Below the pieces are notes generated by a model. That model saw nothing but the letters and a program-made list of their open reading frames with translations. It had not been told where the DNA came from and searched no databases. 49,940 bases of DNA from Xanthobacteraceae bacterium (lineage in GTDB: Bacteria > Pseudomonadota > Alphaproteobacteria > Rhizobiales > Xanthobacteraceae): NCBI GenBank assembly GCA_019746135.1, contig JAIESI010000229.1, positions 1-49,940 of the forward strand, in the 5' to 3' direction. Below are positions 1 to 7,778 of this stretch, one piece after another. Position numbers and translations under genes: made by a program. Positions within the stretch are counted from its first letter, which is position 1; each line of letters opens with the position of its first letter.

Positions 1-498
1 GACATCACCGTGCTCGGCCGGCCCGACGCCAACACCATCGGCCTGCACAACCGCGCGATCGAGTCCGGCCTGTTCGAGAGCGGCAAGCCGATCCTGCTCG
101 CGCCGCCGGTGCCGCCGAAAGACATCGCCACCAACATCATGCTGCACTGGAATTGCAGCACCGAGCAGGCACGGGCCTCGGGCTTTGCCATGCCGCTGCT
201 GCAGCAGGCGGCGCGGGTCACCGTGCTCAACGTCGTCGGCGGGCAGGGCGTGCCGGGACCGTCGGCCGATCAGTTCCTCAGGCACCTTCAGCTCAACGGC
301 ATCCCGGCCAAGCTCAAGTCGGTCAATGTCGACGGCAAGAGCACCGGCGAGGCGATCCTGGCCGCGGCCAAGGCCGAGGGCTGCGACCTCCTGGTCAAGG
401 GCGCGTTCACCCAGAGCCGGCTGCGGCAGATGATCTTTGGCGGCGCGACCAGCCACATCCTGGCGCACGCCGAGCTGCCGGTGCTGATGGCGCATTAG
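1..498 (+). CDS. Universal stress protein (UspA family), C-terminal part
   Basis: The reading frame is open from base 1, so the gene starts upstream of the window; 165 codons are visible. The C-terminal sequence (VKGAFTQSRLRQMIFGG followed by ATSHILAHAELPVLMAH) is the typical UspA ending, with the G-x2-G-x9-G-(S/T)-like nucleotide-binding signature and a final beta strand. The visible length fits the second half of a tandem-domain UspA of about 270-280 residues. UspA proteins are cytoplasmic stress-response proteins, often ATP-binding; the partner or stimulus cannot be told from sequence. It is not obviously in an operon with the next gene, 168 bases downstream. Confidence 0.85.
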   Translation, partial: DITVLGRPDANTIGLHNRAIESGLFESGKPILLAPPVPPKDIATNIMLHWNCSTEQARASGFAMPLLQQAARVTVLNVVGGQGVPGPSADQFLRHLQLNGIPAKLKSVNVDGKSTGEAILAAAKAEGCDLLVKGAFTQSRLRQMIFGGATSHILAHAELPVLMAH

Positions 499-666
499 CA
501 AGCCGGCCGGTTCACGACACCTGCTGCCCCGCCGCATCCGCGCCTTTGCCGGATTTGCGCCCGGATTCTTTACGATCTTGGACTATCGCGGTGCGGCAAG
601 AGGGGTTCGAGCCTGCGTCTACGACCTGACCAGAAGACGAAGCAGCGGTTCCTCGCGGGCGCCGCG

Positions 667-990
667 GTGCTGCTTGCGCTCGGGCTTGCCGGCTGCGGCA
701 CGCTCAGCGACGAGACGGCGGGCCGCGCCATGATGGCGCCGGGGCGCTTTGACGTTTTTCCGTGCCCCAACATCGAGGCGGCGATTCAGGCCGCGCGCAC
801 GCGGCGGACCGAGCTGGAGCAACTGATGGCGCGGTCGGAGCAGAGCCCGGGTGGCGCCCTGGCCAATGCGCTCGCCTACCGGACGGAATACGTCCAGAAG
901 GGCGGCGAGCTGCAGGAGCTTGCCAAGGCCGCCAACGACAAGAAGTGCACCTCTGAAAGCCAGTGGTCGAGCGGACGTCAGCTGTATTGA
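667..990 (+). CDS. Small putative lipoprotein, function unknown
   Basis: A short exported protein of about 107 residues. Near its N-terminus LALGLAGC is a good lipobox, so it is probably cleaved and lipidated at the Cys. The mature part is hydrophilic, helical and contains two further Cys residues (FPCPN near residue 33, KKCTS near residue 93). GTG at 667 gives a signal peptide with no positive n-region. The upstream in-frame codons are basic (QKTKQR), and an AGGGG motif at 601-605 precedes a CTG at 613, so translation may start there instead. I do not recognise a family. It is followed by a tandem repeat array. Confidence 0.55.
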   Translation: MLLALGLAGCGTLSDETAGRAMMAPGRFDVFPCPNIEAAIQAARTRRTELEQLMARSEQSPGGALANALAYRTEYVQKGGELQELAKAANDKKCTSESQWSSGRQLY

Positions 991-1021
991 CGCCCCCGCG
1001 CTGGCGAGCCATCAGCACGTT

Positions 1022-1139
1022 TATGCGCGTCTTCGACGCGCGACCAGCGCGTTTACGCGCGTCTTCGGCGCGCGACCAGCGCGTTAACGCGCGTCTTCGG
1101 CGCGCGACCAGCGCGTTAACGCGCGTCTTCGGCGCGCTA
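1022..1139. repeat. 32-bp tandem repeat array (about 3.7 units)
   Basis: Units start at 1022, 1054, 1086 and a partial one at 1118. Each contains CGCGCGTCTTCGGCGCGCG and GCGCGTTAACGCGC-type palindromes, and unit 1 differs from the others by only a few bases. The array is followed at 1150 by GGCCAGCGCGGGCACTT, which recurs beside the related array at 13085. It belongs to the dispersed GCGCGT/ACGCGC repeat family of this window. There are no unique spacers, so it is not a CRISPR array. Confidence 0.85.
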
Positions 1140-1184
1140 TGGGCGAGCGGCCAGCGCGGGCACTTTTAAGGTGGCCGTCGCCGC

Positions 1185-2204
1185 TCAGCCGAACCGCTTG
1201 CGCGCCTGCGCCGCGCCCTGGCCGAGCGCGGTGAGCTTGGCGACCGCGATGTCGCGGCGCATCGGTGCCATCCCGCAATTGGTGCCGCAGACGATGCGCT
1301 CCTTCGGCACGTGCTTCAGCACCTTCTCGATGGTCGCCGCGACTTCCTCCGGGGACTCGACCGTGTCGTTGGCCACGTCGATGACGCCGATCTGCACGTC
1401 CTTGCCGTTCAGCAGCGCGAGAAGCTCGAGCGGCACTTTCGAGTGGATGCATTCCAGCGACACCTCGGCGATGCGGCTTGCGGCGAGCGCCGGAAACGTC
1501 TCCTCGTACTGCCGCCACTCGCCGCCGAGCGTCGCCTTCCAGTCGACGTTGGCCTTGATGCCGTAGCCGTAGCAGATGTGGACGGCGGTCTTGCACTTGA
1601 GGCCGTCGATCGCGCGATGCAGCGCCTCGATGCCCCAGGTCGAGACCTCCTTCATGTAGACGTTGAAGGCCGGCTCATCGAACTGGATCACGTCGACGCC
1701 GTCGGCTTCGAGCGCGCGGGCCTCCTGGTTGAGCAACTCGGCGAAGGCGAACGCCATCTTCACCCGGTCGCCGTAGTGCCGGTCGGCGATGGTGTCGATG
1801 ATGGTCATCGGCCCGGGCATGGTGATCTTCAGCTTCCGCGTCGTATGCGCGCGGGAGAACGTCGCCTCGGTGCCGTGCACGCGGCCCTTGAGATTCAGCG
1901 CGCCGGTGACGGTCGGCACCATGGCTTTGTAGCGGTCGTTGCGGATGCCCATCTCGACCTTGTTGGCGAAATCGATGCCGTCGACGAATTCGAGAAAGCC
2001 GTGCACGAAGTGCTGCCGTGACTGCTCGCCGTCGGTGACGATGTCGACGCCGGCATCCTCCTGAAGCTTGAGCGACAGCAGGGTCGCATCGAGCTTGCCG
2101 GCGGCGAGATCGGCGCCGCTGAGCCGCCACTGCGGCCACAGCTTGTCGGGCTCGGCGAGCCAGGACGGTTTTGGCAGCGAGCCGGCGATGGTGGTCGGAA
2201 ACAT
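1185..2204 (-). CDS. MetE-core (cobalamin-independent) methionine synthase-like methyltransferase
   Basis: A 339-residue protein equivalent to only the C-terminal catalytic barrel of MetE. The N-terminus (TTIAGSLPKPSWLAEP) is the classic start of this family. Probable zinc ligands are H and C of AVHICYGYG (around residue 210), E of SLECIHS (around 250) and C of GTNCGMAP (around 310). The sequence resembles the short bacterial methionine synthases that lack the folate-binding N-terminal domain (MesD type), which as I recall work with an oxygen-dependent partner, MesX/DUF1852; no such partner is adjacent. The probable role is methyl transfer to homocysteine, and the methyl donor is uncertain. 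ATG at 2204 follows GGGAAGGAAACC. It is the third gene of a minus-strand operon. Confidence 0.8.
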   Translation of the reverse strand: MFPTTIAGSLPKPSWLAEPDKLWPQWRLSGADLAAGKLDATLLSLKLQEDAGVDIVTDGEQSRQHFVHGFLEFVDGIDFANKVEMGIRNDRYKAMVPTVTGALNLKGRVHGTEATFSRAHTTRKLKITMPGPMTIIDTIADRHYGDRVKMAFAFAELLNQEARALEADGVDVIQFDEPAFNVYMKEVSTWGIEALHRAIDGLKCKTAVHICYGYGIKANVDWKATLGGEWRQYEETFPALAASRIAEVSLECIHSKVPLELLALLNGKDVQIGVIDVANDTVESPEEVAATIEKVLKHVPKERIVCGTNCGMAPMRRDIAVAKLTALGQGAAQARKRFG

Positions 2205-2252
2205 GCGGCCGGTTTCCTTCCCTCGTTGTTCCCGTTGTTCTTGATCTTGAAG

Positions 2253-3500
2253 CTATTCGTCTTCTTCGCCCTTGCCGGGCAACACGTCGCGGCGCGCGGC
2301 ACTTCCGGGCGGTGCCGTTTTCCAACTATAGAGCCAATTGTAGCGGCGCAGCAGCGCCTTTCCGCCGGCAAGCCGCAGCAACATGTTGCGCAGCACGGCT
2401 TCCGCCGCGCTCATGTGGTAGGTCCGTCCGTTGTTGCGGGCCGCGTTCTGCACCCTGGCGGTGCGCCGCCGCCGGGCCCGCTGGTAGCGGCGCATCGCCG
2501 ATGGGATGTCGTCGGGATAGCGGCCCATGCAGTCGGCCAGGACCGCCGCGTCCTCGATCGCCATCGCCGCGCCTTGGGCGAGGAACGGCAGCATCGGGTG
2601 GGCGGCGTCCCCCAGGAGCGTGACCGGTCCCTCGCTCCAATGGCCGAGCGGCGGCACGTCATAGAGCGCCCATTTCAGCCAGCGGTCGGGCAGGGCGAGA
2701 AAATCGCGAACCGGCGCGCACCACCGCCATGGCGAATAGTGGGCCAAGAGCTCGTCGCGGTCGCCGCTCGCGGTCCAGCCGGGCTCCGACCAGCCGTCGT
2801 CGACGATGGCGACGATGTTGATGAGAGCGCCGGTCTTGACCGGATAGTGGACGATATGCGCGCTGCGTCCGAGCCAGAGCTGGACGTCGGGGGCGCGGAA
2901 TTCGGCCTCGACGGTGGAGGCCGGAACCAGCGCGCGCCATGCGGTGCGCCGGGCGAACTGCGGCCTGGTGCGATGGCCGAGGCGCGGCCGCAGCACCGAC
3001 CACAGCCCGTCGGCGGCGACAAGCGCGATGCCGTGCTCATCGATGGTGCGGGCGCGGGCGCGGCAGGCAGCGCTGACGCCGTGCGCGTGCACGACAAAGT
3101 CGTCGACCCTGGTGCCAAGCCGCAGCGAAATGTCCGGATTGCCCTGCACCGCTTCGAGCAGCGCCGCCTGCAGGTCGGCGCGGTGGATCGACCAGTACGG
3201 CGCGCCGTAGCGCTCTTGCGCGTCCTTGCCGAGGGGGATGCGGGCGAGCGTGCCGCCGGTCGCGGTCTTGATCGCGACCGCCTCCGGCACGAACACGTCG
3301 GAGCGAAGGCGCGGGCCAAGCCCCAGGTCGATCAGGATGCGGGTCGCGTTCGGGGAAAGCTGGATGCCCGCGCCGGTTTCCTCCAGCCGCTCGGCCTGCT
3401 CCAGAAGCGTGACGCGGAAGCCGCTCCGCGCCAGCATCAGCGCCGCGCTCAAGCCGCCGATGCCGGCCCCCGCGATCAGGACGGTGCGGGAAGACGCCAC
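2253..3500 (-). CDS. FAD-dependent aromatic-ring monooxygenase (salicylate / 3-hydroxybenzoate hydroxylase-like)
   Basis: A 415-residue class A flavoprotein monooxygenase. It has the N-terminal dinucleotide-binding motif GAGIGGLSAAL (residues 10-20) ending in an acidic residue (LLEQ), the NAD(P)H/FAD-coupling DG region (AADGLWSVLRP, near 185) and the GD motif binding the FAD ribityl chain (LLGDAAHPMLPFLAQG, near 305). Family members use NAD(P)H and O2 to hydroxylate phenolic acids in the cytosol; the substrate here is unknown. It lies 19 bases downstream of the zinc-finger gene and 48 bases upstream of the MetE-core gene on the same strand, so co-transcription is likely. That pairing with a methyltransferase is unusual. 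Confidence 0.85.
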   Translation of the reverse strand: MASSRTVLIAGAGIGGLSAALMLARSGFRVTLLEQAERLEETGAGIQLSPNATRILIDLGLGPRLRSDVFVPEAVAIKTATGGTLARIPLGKDAQERYGAPYWSIHRADLQAALLEAVQGNPDISLRLGTRVDDFVVHAHGVSAACRARARTIDEHGIALVAADGLWSVLRPRLGHRTRPQFARRTAWRALVPASTVEAEFRAPDVQLWLGRSAHIVHYPVKTGALINIVAIVDDGWSEPGWTASGDRDELLAHYSPWRWCAPVRDFLALPDRWLKWALYDVPPLGHWSEGPVTLLGDAAHPMLPFLAQGAAMAIEDAAVLADCMGRYPDDIPSAMRRYQRARRRRTARVQNAARNNGRTYHMSAAEAVLRNMLLRLAGGKALLRRYNWLYSWKTAPPGSAARRDVLPGKGEEDE

Positions 3501-3519
3501 GACCCGCCGGCTCCTCCGC

Positions 3520-3762
3520 CTAGGCGGTTTCGGTCAGCGCGCAGGCTTCCGGCCGCGCCGCATGGGCGTCGAGCCCCGGCGCGTGCCGGTAGAGCGTCGA
3601 GCAGTAAGGGCAGATGATTTCCTGGTCGTCACCCATGTCGAGGAAGACATGCGGATGGTCGAACGGGGGCCTCGCGCCGACGCACATGAACTCGCGCGCG
3701 CCGATTTCGATGACGGCAACACCCGGATCGTTGTGGAAATGGGGAACGACGTGCTCGGCCAT
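3520..3762 (-). CDS. zf-CHCC zinc-finger protein (NDUFS6-like)
   Basis: An 80-residue protein with the zf-CHCC arrangement: C27 in REFMCVG, H35 in PFDHP and the C-x2-C knuckle ICPYCSTLYR (residues 50-59). The family is related to the zinc-binding domain of complex I subunit NDUFS6; in alphaproteobacteria it is usually a free-standing small protein of poorly known role. It is the first gene of the operon leading to the monooxygenase and the MetE-core gene. The second half of the upstream spacer (3763-3945) carries the divergent start of the next gene; no further feature is evident there. Confidence 0.85.
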   Translation of the reverse strand: MAEHVVPHFHNDPGVAVIEIGAREFMCVGARPPFDHPHVFLDMGDDQEIICPYCSTLYRHAPGLDAHAARPEACALTETA

Positions 3763-3945
3763 GGTCTCGCTTGAGCTTTTGCGTGGTTAACCGGTTTCCG
3801 CGCCGCACCATAGCGGCCCCTACCGGACTTTCCTAGCGACACCTATCTGCGAATCCTCAAATTCACCGCATTTGGAACGTGCCTCAATTCGAGGCCGTTG
3901 TTCCTTCGGCGGATGATCGCGCCAACGGCGCGGGATGAGGGAAGA

Positions 3946-5076
3946 ATGATTCGCGAACGGGAGCCAACGCGGCGGCCGAGCCGTCGGTCCTGGCCCGCCT
4001 GGACCGTGGCCTGCGGCCTGGCCTTGGCCGCGCTGTTCTGCGTGCCGCTGGCGATCGAGGCGGGCTCGCTGCTTGCTGCGGAAGACGATCCGGTCGCGAT
4101 CACCGACCGCGCCTTGTCGCGGGCGTTCGACGCTTCCGCCGCGGTCAACGGCATCGAGGACGCACTCAGGCAGAAAGACGCCGACCTTGCCAAAAGCTTC
4201 GTCGAGCTCGCTGACGACCGGCGTGTGACTGTGCCGCAGGAGCTGCGGAAGCGCGTGGATGTGGCGGTGGAGGAGGCCAATTCAGCGTCGGCCCATGCCA
4301 TGAATTTCACCCGCGGGCTGATCACCGGCGAGCCCGACGACGTGGTGAGTCTCGCCGGCACCGCGCTCGGCGATCTCTTCGTGTTCGGCGACGTCCGCGA
4401 TGCGCTTCGCGAGGGCGGCCGCTATGCCAGCGGGGAGCACTATGACGAGCTGGTGCTGGGCCTCGCCTGCGCCGGCATCGCGCTGACCGCGGGCACCTAT
4501 GCGAGCTTCGGCGCGGCTGCGCCCGTCCGCGTCGGGCTTTCGGCGGTGAAGGCTGCGCGCAAGACCGGCCGGATCGGCGGCCCGATGGCCGCGTGGATCG
4601 GACGCTCGCTGCGCGAGGCCGTCGACTGGAATGCGCTGCGGCGCGCGAGCTTCTCGATTGCCGAGCCTGCGGTCGCGGTGCGCGCCGCGCGCGAGGCGGT
4701 GAAGGTCGAGAAGGCGGGCGGGCTGACCAGGCTCGTCGGCGATGTCGGCCGCGTGCAGGCCAAGGCCGGCACGCAGGCGGCGCTCGACGGGCTCAAGCTT
4801 GCGCGAAATCCCGCCGAGGTTGCGAAGCTTGCCAAGCTCGCCGAGAAGAAGGGCAGCAAGACCCGCGCCATCCTTAAGACGCTCGGCCGCGGCGCGATCC
4901 TGCTGTCGGTTGCCTCGTTCAACCTGGCCATGTGGATCCTCGGCGCGATCGCCACGCTGTTCGGCCTCGTTTCGTCGGCCAAGGCCGGCGTCGAGCGCAT
5001 GACGCAACGCCATCTCGACCGCAAACGGGCGCAAAGGCAGGCCCGTGCCGCGGCGATGGCGGCAGCGCGGGCTTGA
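3946..5076 (+). CDS. Conserved membrane-associated protein, function unknown
   Basis: I chose ATG 3946 (376 residues) because GAGGGAAGA lies just upstream; an in-frame TTG at 3898 has no such site. The N-terminus (basic, then VACGLALAALFCVPLAI, residues about 20-36) looks like a signal anchor. A second apolar stretch lies near residues 165-190 (LVLGLACAGIALTAGTY) and a third near 325-350 (LLSVASFNLAMWILGAI), followed by a basic, Ala/Arg-rich tail. The central region is helical and rich in Ala, Lys and Glu. I know of no function. The next gene starts 31 bases later on the same strand, so the three genes to 6777 may form an operon. Confidence 0.7.
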   Translation: MIREREPTRRPSRRSWPAWTVACGLALAALFCVPLAIEAGSLLAAEDDPVAITDRALSRAFDASAAVNGIEDALRQKDADLAKSFVELADDRRVTVPQELRKRVDVAVEEANSASAHAMNFTRGLITGEPDDVVSLAGTALGDLFVFGDVRDALREGGRYASGEHYDELVLGLACAGIALTAGTYASFGAAAPVRVGLSAVKAARKTGRIGGPMAAWIGRSLREAVDWNALRRASFSIAEPAVAVRAAREAVKVEKAGGLTRLVGDVGRVQAKAGTQAALDGLKLARNPAEVAKLAKLAEKKGSKTRAILKTLGRGAILLSVASFNLAMWILGAIATLFGLVSSAKAGVERMTQRHLDRKRAQRQARAAAMAAARA

Positions 5077-5107
5077 ACCCGCGGCGGTCCTGGTTTCTAT
5101 CTCCCGC

Positions 5108-5860
5108 ATGCCGACCTTCAAAAACGGTTCTGTTGAGATCGCCTACCTCGACGAGGGGGAGGGCGAACCGATTCTGCTCATTCACGGCTTTGCCTCCTCC
5201 AAGGAGGTGAACTGGGTGCAGCCCGGCTGGTTTGCGACGCTCCGCGGCGCCGGCCGCCGGGTGATCGCGCTCGACAATCGCGGGCATGGCCAGTCGGCCA
5301 AGCTCTACGATCCGGCCGACTATCACACGGCGAAAATGGCCTCCGACGCCCGCGCGCTGCTGGCCCATCTGGGCATCGGCCGGGCCGACGTGATGGGCTA
5401 TTCGATGGGGGCGCGGATCACCGCGTTCCTCGCGCTCGAAAGCCCGGAGCTGACCCGCTCGATCGTGCTCGGCGGGCTCGGTATCCATCTGGTCGATGGC
5501 GTGGGACTTCCCGAGAGCATCGCCGACGCCATGGAGGCGCCGTCGCTCGCCGACGTGACCGATCCGCAGGGCCAGACCTTCCGGTCGTTTGCCGACAAGA
5601 CCAGATCGGACCGCCGCGCGCTCGCCGCCTGCATTCGCGGCTCGCGCCAGGTGATGACACGCGGGCAGGTGGGCTCGATCCGGACGCCGGCCCTGGTCGC
5701 GATCGGCACGCGCGATCTCGTGGCGGGCTCGCCCGACAAGCTCGTGGCGCTGATGCCGGACGCGCGCGCGCTGCCGATCCCGGACCGCGATCACATGATC
5801 GCGGTGGGCGACAAGGTCTTCAAGGCCGGCGTGCTCGAGTTTTTGGGGCAGCATTCATGA
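5108..5860 (+). CDS. Alpha/beta-fold hydrolase
   Basis: A 250-residue cytosolic hydrolase. The oxyanion-hole motif is HGFASS (near residue 26), the nucleophile elbow is GYSMGA (Ser near 98), the acid is in GTRDLV (near 200) and the catalytic His is in DRDHMIAVGD (near 228). The family covers esterases, lactonases and haloperoxidase-like enzymes; the substrate cannot be assigned. Its stop overlaps the next start as ATGA, so translation is probably coupled to the second hydrolase. The two are likely distant tandem paralogs. The stretch before the nucleophile strand (HLGIGRADVMGYS) is of normal length, unlike the neighbour, which carries a repeat-derived insertion there. Confidence 0.88.
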   Translation: MPTFKNGSVEIAYLDEGEGEPILLIHGFASSKEVNWVQPGWFATLRGAGRRVIALDNRGHGQSAKLYDPADYHTAKMASDARALLAHLGIGRADVMGYSMGARITAFLALESPELTRSIVLGGLGIHLVDGVGLPESIADAMEAPSLADVTDPQGQTFRSFADKTRSDRRALAACIRGSRQVMTRGQVGSIRTPALVAIGTRDLVAGSPDKLVALMPDARALPIPDRDHMIAVGDKVFKAGVLEFLGQHS

Positions 5861-6777
5861 CGCGTCACATCGCGCCCGCGGCGGCGATGTTCACCGGTGC
5901 CTCGGGCAACACCCTCGCGGGCGACGTTTATGGCGAGGACGGCGCCCCGGTGCTGCTGCTGCACGGCGGCGGCCAGACCCGGCACGCCTGGAAGAAGGCC
6001 GGCGAGCTGATTGCGCGGATGGGGCGCGTCGCCTACGCGGTCGACCAGCGCGGCCACGGCGACTCCGAGTGGGTCAAGGACGGCGCCTATCAGTACGAGG
6101 ACTTCGCCGCCGACGCCCGTGTGCTCGCCGATACGCTCGCGCGGCGCAGCGGCATAGGCGAGCGAAGCGACGCCGTCCTTCGGACAGCTATGCGGCCGGT
6201 GGCGGTCGGTGCGTCGCTCGGCGGCATGGCGGCGCTGTTGGCCAATGGCGGCGGGCAGGGAGAGGTGTTTTCCGCGCTGGTGCTGGTCGACATCACCCCG
6301 CGCATCGACAGCGACGGCGTCGCCAGGATCCAGGGCTTCATGCGCGCGCAATTGCGCGAAGGCTTTGGCTCCATTGCCGAGGCCGCCGACGCGGTGGCCG
6401 CCTACCTGCCGCACCGGCCGCGGCCGCGCTCGCATGAGGGGTTGAAGAAGAACTTGCGGCTGCATCCCGACGGCCGCTGGCGCTGGCATTGGGACCCGAA
6501 ATTCCTCGAAGGCAACCGGCGGATCGGTGCGGGCTCCGACGAAGTCGAGCGGAAGCTGGTCGAGGCCGCCCGGCGCACCACCATCCCGGCGCTGCTGGTG
6601 CGCGGCGCGTCCTCGGAGCTGGTCGGCGAGGAGCATGCCAGGGATTTCCTCAAGCTCGTGCCGCATGCGCGCTACGTGGACGTGTCCGGCGCCCGCCATA
6701 TGGTGGCCGGCGATCGCAACGATCAGTTCGCAAGCGCCATTGAGAAGTTCCTGTCTGAATTGAAAATGCCGGCATAA
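5857..6777 (+). CDS. Alpha/beta-fold hydrolase with an in-frame palindromic-repeat insertion
   Basis: A 306-residue hydrolase: oxyanion region LLHGGGQTRHAW (near residue 35), DQRGHGDS (63-70), nucleophile elbow VGASLGGMA (Ser120) and catalytic His in GARHMVAGD (near 286). Residues about 99-112 (GIGERSDAVLRTAM) are encoded by a 42-bp palindromic repeat at 6153-6194, found again outside genes at 18305-18346. The insertion keeps the frame and sits in the loop just before the nucleophile strand, so the enzyme may still fold. The ATGA overlap with the preceding hydrolase indicates a shared operon. The substrate is unknown; overall it resembles 2-hydroxymuconate-semialdehyde-hydrolase or epoxide-hydrolase type proteins. 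Confidence 0.88.
   Translation: MTRHIAPAAAMFTGASGNTLAGDVYGEDGAPVLLLHGGGQTRHAWKKAGELIARMGRVAYAVDQRGHGDSEWVKDGAYQYEDFAADARVLADTLARRSGIGERSDAVLRTAMRPVAVGASLGGMAALLANGGGQGEVFSALVLVDITPRIDSDGVARIQGFMRAQLREGFGSIAEAADAVAAYLPHRPRPRSHEGLKKNLRLHPDGRWRWHWDPKFLEGNRRIGAGSDEVERKLVEAARRTTIPALLVRGASSELVGEEHARDFLKLVPHARYVDVSGARHMVAGDRNDQFASAIEKFLSELKMPA
6153..6194 (+). repeat. 42-bp palindromic repeat inside a coding region, copy 1
   Basis: The outer ends are CATAG and CTATG, with an inner imperfect CCGTCC-TTC-GGAC(A/G)G hairpin. It aligns over 42 positions with the reverse complement of 18305-18346, with two mismatches. This copy lies wholly within the second alpha/beta hydrolase, in frame. Confidence 0.85.
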
Positions 6778-6820
6778 ACATCTGAATGAGAAAGATATTT
6801 CATCGCTCGCATTGCGGTTG

Positions 6821-6835
6821 ATGGGACTGTCCCAT
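6821..6835. promoter_or_regulatory. Perfect inverted repeat upstream of cysE (candidate operator)
   Basis: ATGGGAC-T-GTCCCAT is a perfect 7-1-7 palindrome 53 bases before the cysE start codon. TTGATG overlaps its left edge (about 6818) and, 17 bases on, GTGCTA could be a -10 element, so a regulator binding here would overlap the promoter. The regulator is unknown; a sulfur- or cysteine-responsive factor is inference from context. Confidence 0.45.
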
Positions 6836-6888
6836 AACTGTGCTAGAAGCTCACCCGGAAATCGTTCGGGGCAAGGCGGAGGCGGCGA

Positions 6889-7704
6889 ATGGCGCAGAGG
6901 CAATCCCGGCCCACCAGCGCGGTGGAGACGCTCGATCCGGTCTGGGCCCGCATCCGCGACGAGGCCGACGCCATCGTTCGTAACGAGCCGGAAATCGGCA
7001 CCTTCATCTTTTCGTCGATCCTGCACCACGACAGGCTCGAGGCCGCGGTGATCCACCGCGTCGCCGAGCGGCTCGACCATGCCGACGTCTCGGCCGAGCT
7101 GATCCGGCAGGCTTATGCCGACGCGCTGGACGAGGAGCCGAAGATCGGCGAGGCGTTCCGCGCCGACATCGTCGCGGTGTTCGACCGCGATCCGGCGACC
7201 GACCGTTTCATCGAGCCGGTGCTCTACTACAAGGGCTTCCATGCCATTCAGACTCACCGGCTTGCGCACTGGCTCTGGAACCAGGGCCGCAAGGACTTCG
7301 CGTATTACCTTCAGAGCCGCTCATCGGCGGTGTTCCAGTGCGACATCCATCCCGCCGCCAGGGTCGGCCGCGGCATCTTCCTCGATCATGCCACCGGGCT
7401 CGTGGTCGGCGAGACCGCGACGATCGGCGACAACGTCTCGATGCTGCACGACGTGACGCTGGGCGGCACCGGCAAGGACCATGGCGACCGCCACCCGAAG
7501 ATCGCCGACGGCGTGCTGATCGGCGCCGGCGCGAAGATCATCGGCAATATCGAGATCGGCCATTGCTCGCGCGTGGCCGCGGGCTCGGTGGTGCTCAAGG
7601 CGGTGCCGCACAACGTCACGGTCGCCGGCATCCCGGCCAAGGTCGTCGGCGACAGTCCGTGCGAGGAACCCTCCCGCACCATGGACCATCTGTTCCCCGG
7701 ATAG
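6889..7704 (+). CDS. cysE: Serine O-acetyltransferase
   Basis: A 271-residue protein matching CysE. It has the N-terminal helical domain (DPVWARIRDEADAIV, residues 16-30), the YYKGFHAIQTHRLAHWLW segment and a C-terminal left-handed beta-helix of hexapeptide repeats. The active-site region includes the conserved His/Asp of IFLDHATG and MLHDVTLGGTGK. It acetylates L-serine with acetyl-CoA to O-acetylserine, the cysteine precursor, in the cytosol. ATG 6889 is preceded by GGCGGAGGCGG. CysE is normally feedback-inhibited by cysteine through its C-terminus. The tail here (EEPSRTMDHLFPG) lacks the terminal Ile of the E. coli enzyme, so inhibition cannot be predicted. A palindromic operator candidate lies upstream, and a DUF3126 gene follows. 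Confidence 0.95.
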   Translation: MAQRQSRPTSAVETLDPVWARIRDEADAIVRNEPEIGTFIFSSILHHDRLEAAVIHRVAERLDHADVSAELIRQAYADALDEEPKIGEAFRADIVAVFDRDPATDRFIEPVLYYKGFHAIQTHRLAHWLWNQGRKDFAYYLQSRSSAVFQCDIHPAARVGRGIFLDHATGLVVGETATIGDNVSMLHDVTLGGTGKDHGDRHPKIADGVLIGAGAKIIGNIEIGHCSRVAAGSVVLKAVPHNVTVAGIPAKVVGDSPCEEPSRTMDHLFPG

Positions 7705-7778
7705 GCCTGTAGGGCTTCGCCGGTAGGCAATCCCCGGGCGTCCGTGCTACAGCGGCCCCGCAAAGCGATGAGGGGTCC

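Noticed and set aside
599..625. T-loop-like GGTTCGAGCC suggesting a tRNA end
   Set aside because: The flanking bases do not form a T stem, and there is no acceptor, D or anticodon arm upstream.
1022..1139. CRISPR-like array
   Set aside because: Units are contiguous 32-bp tandem repeats without unique spacers, and no cas genes are near.
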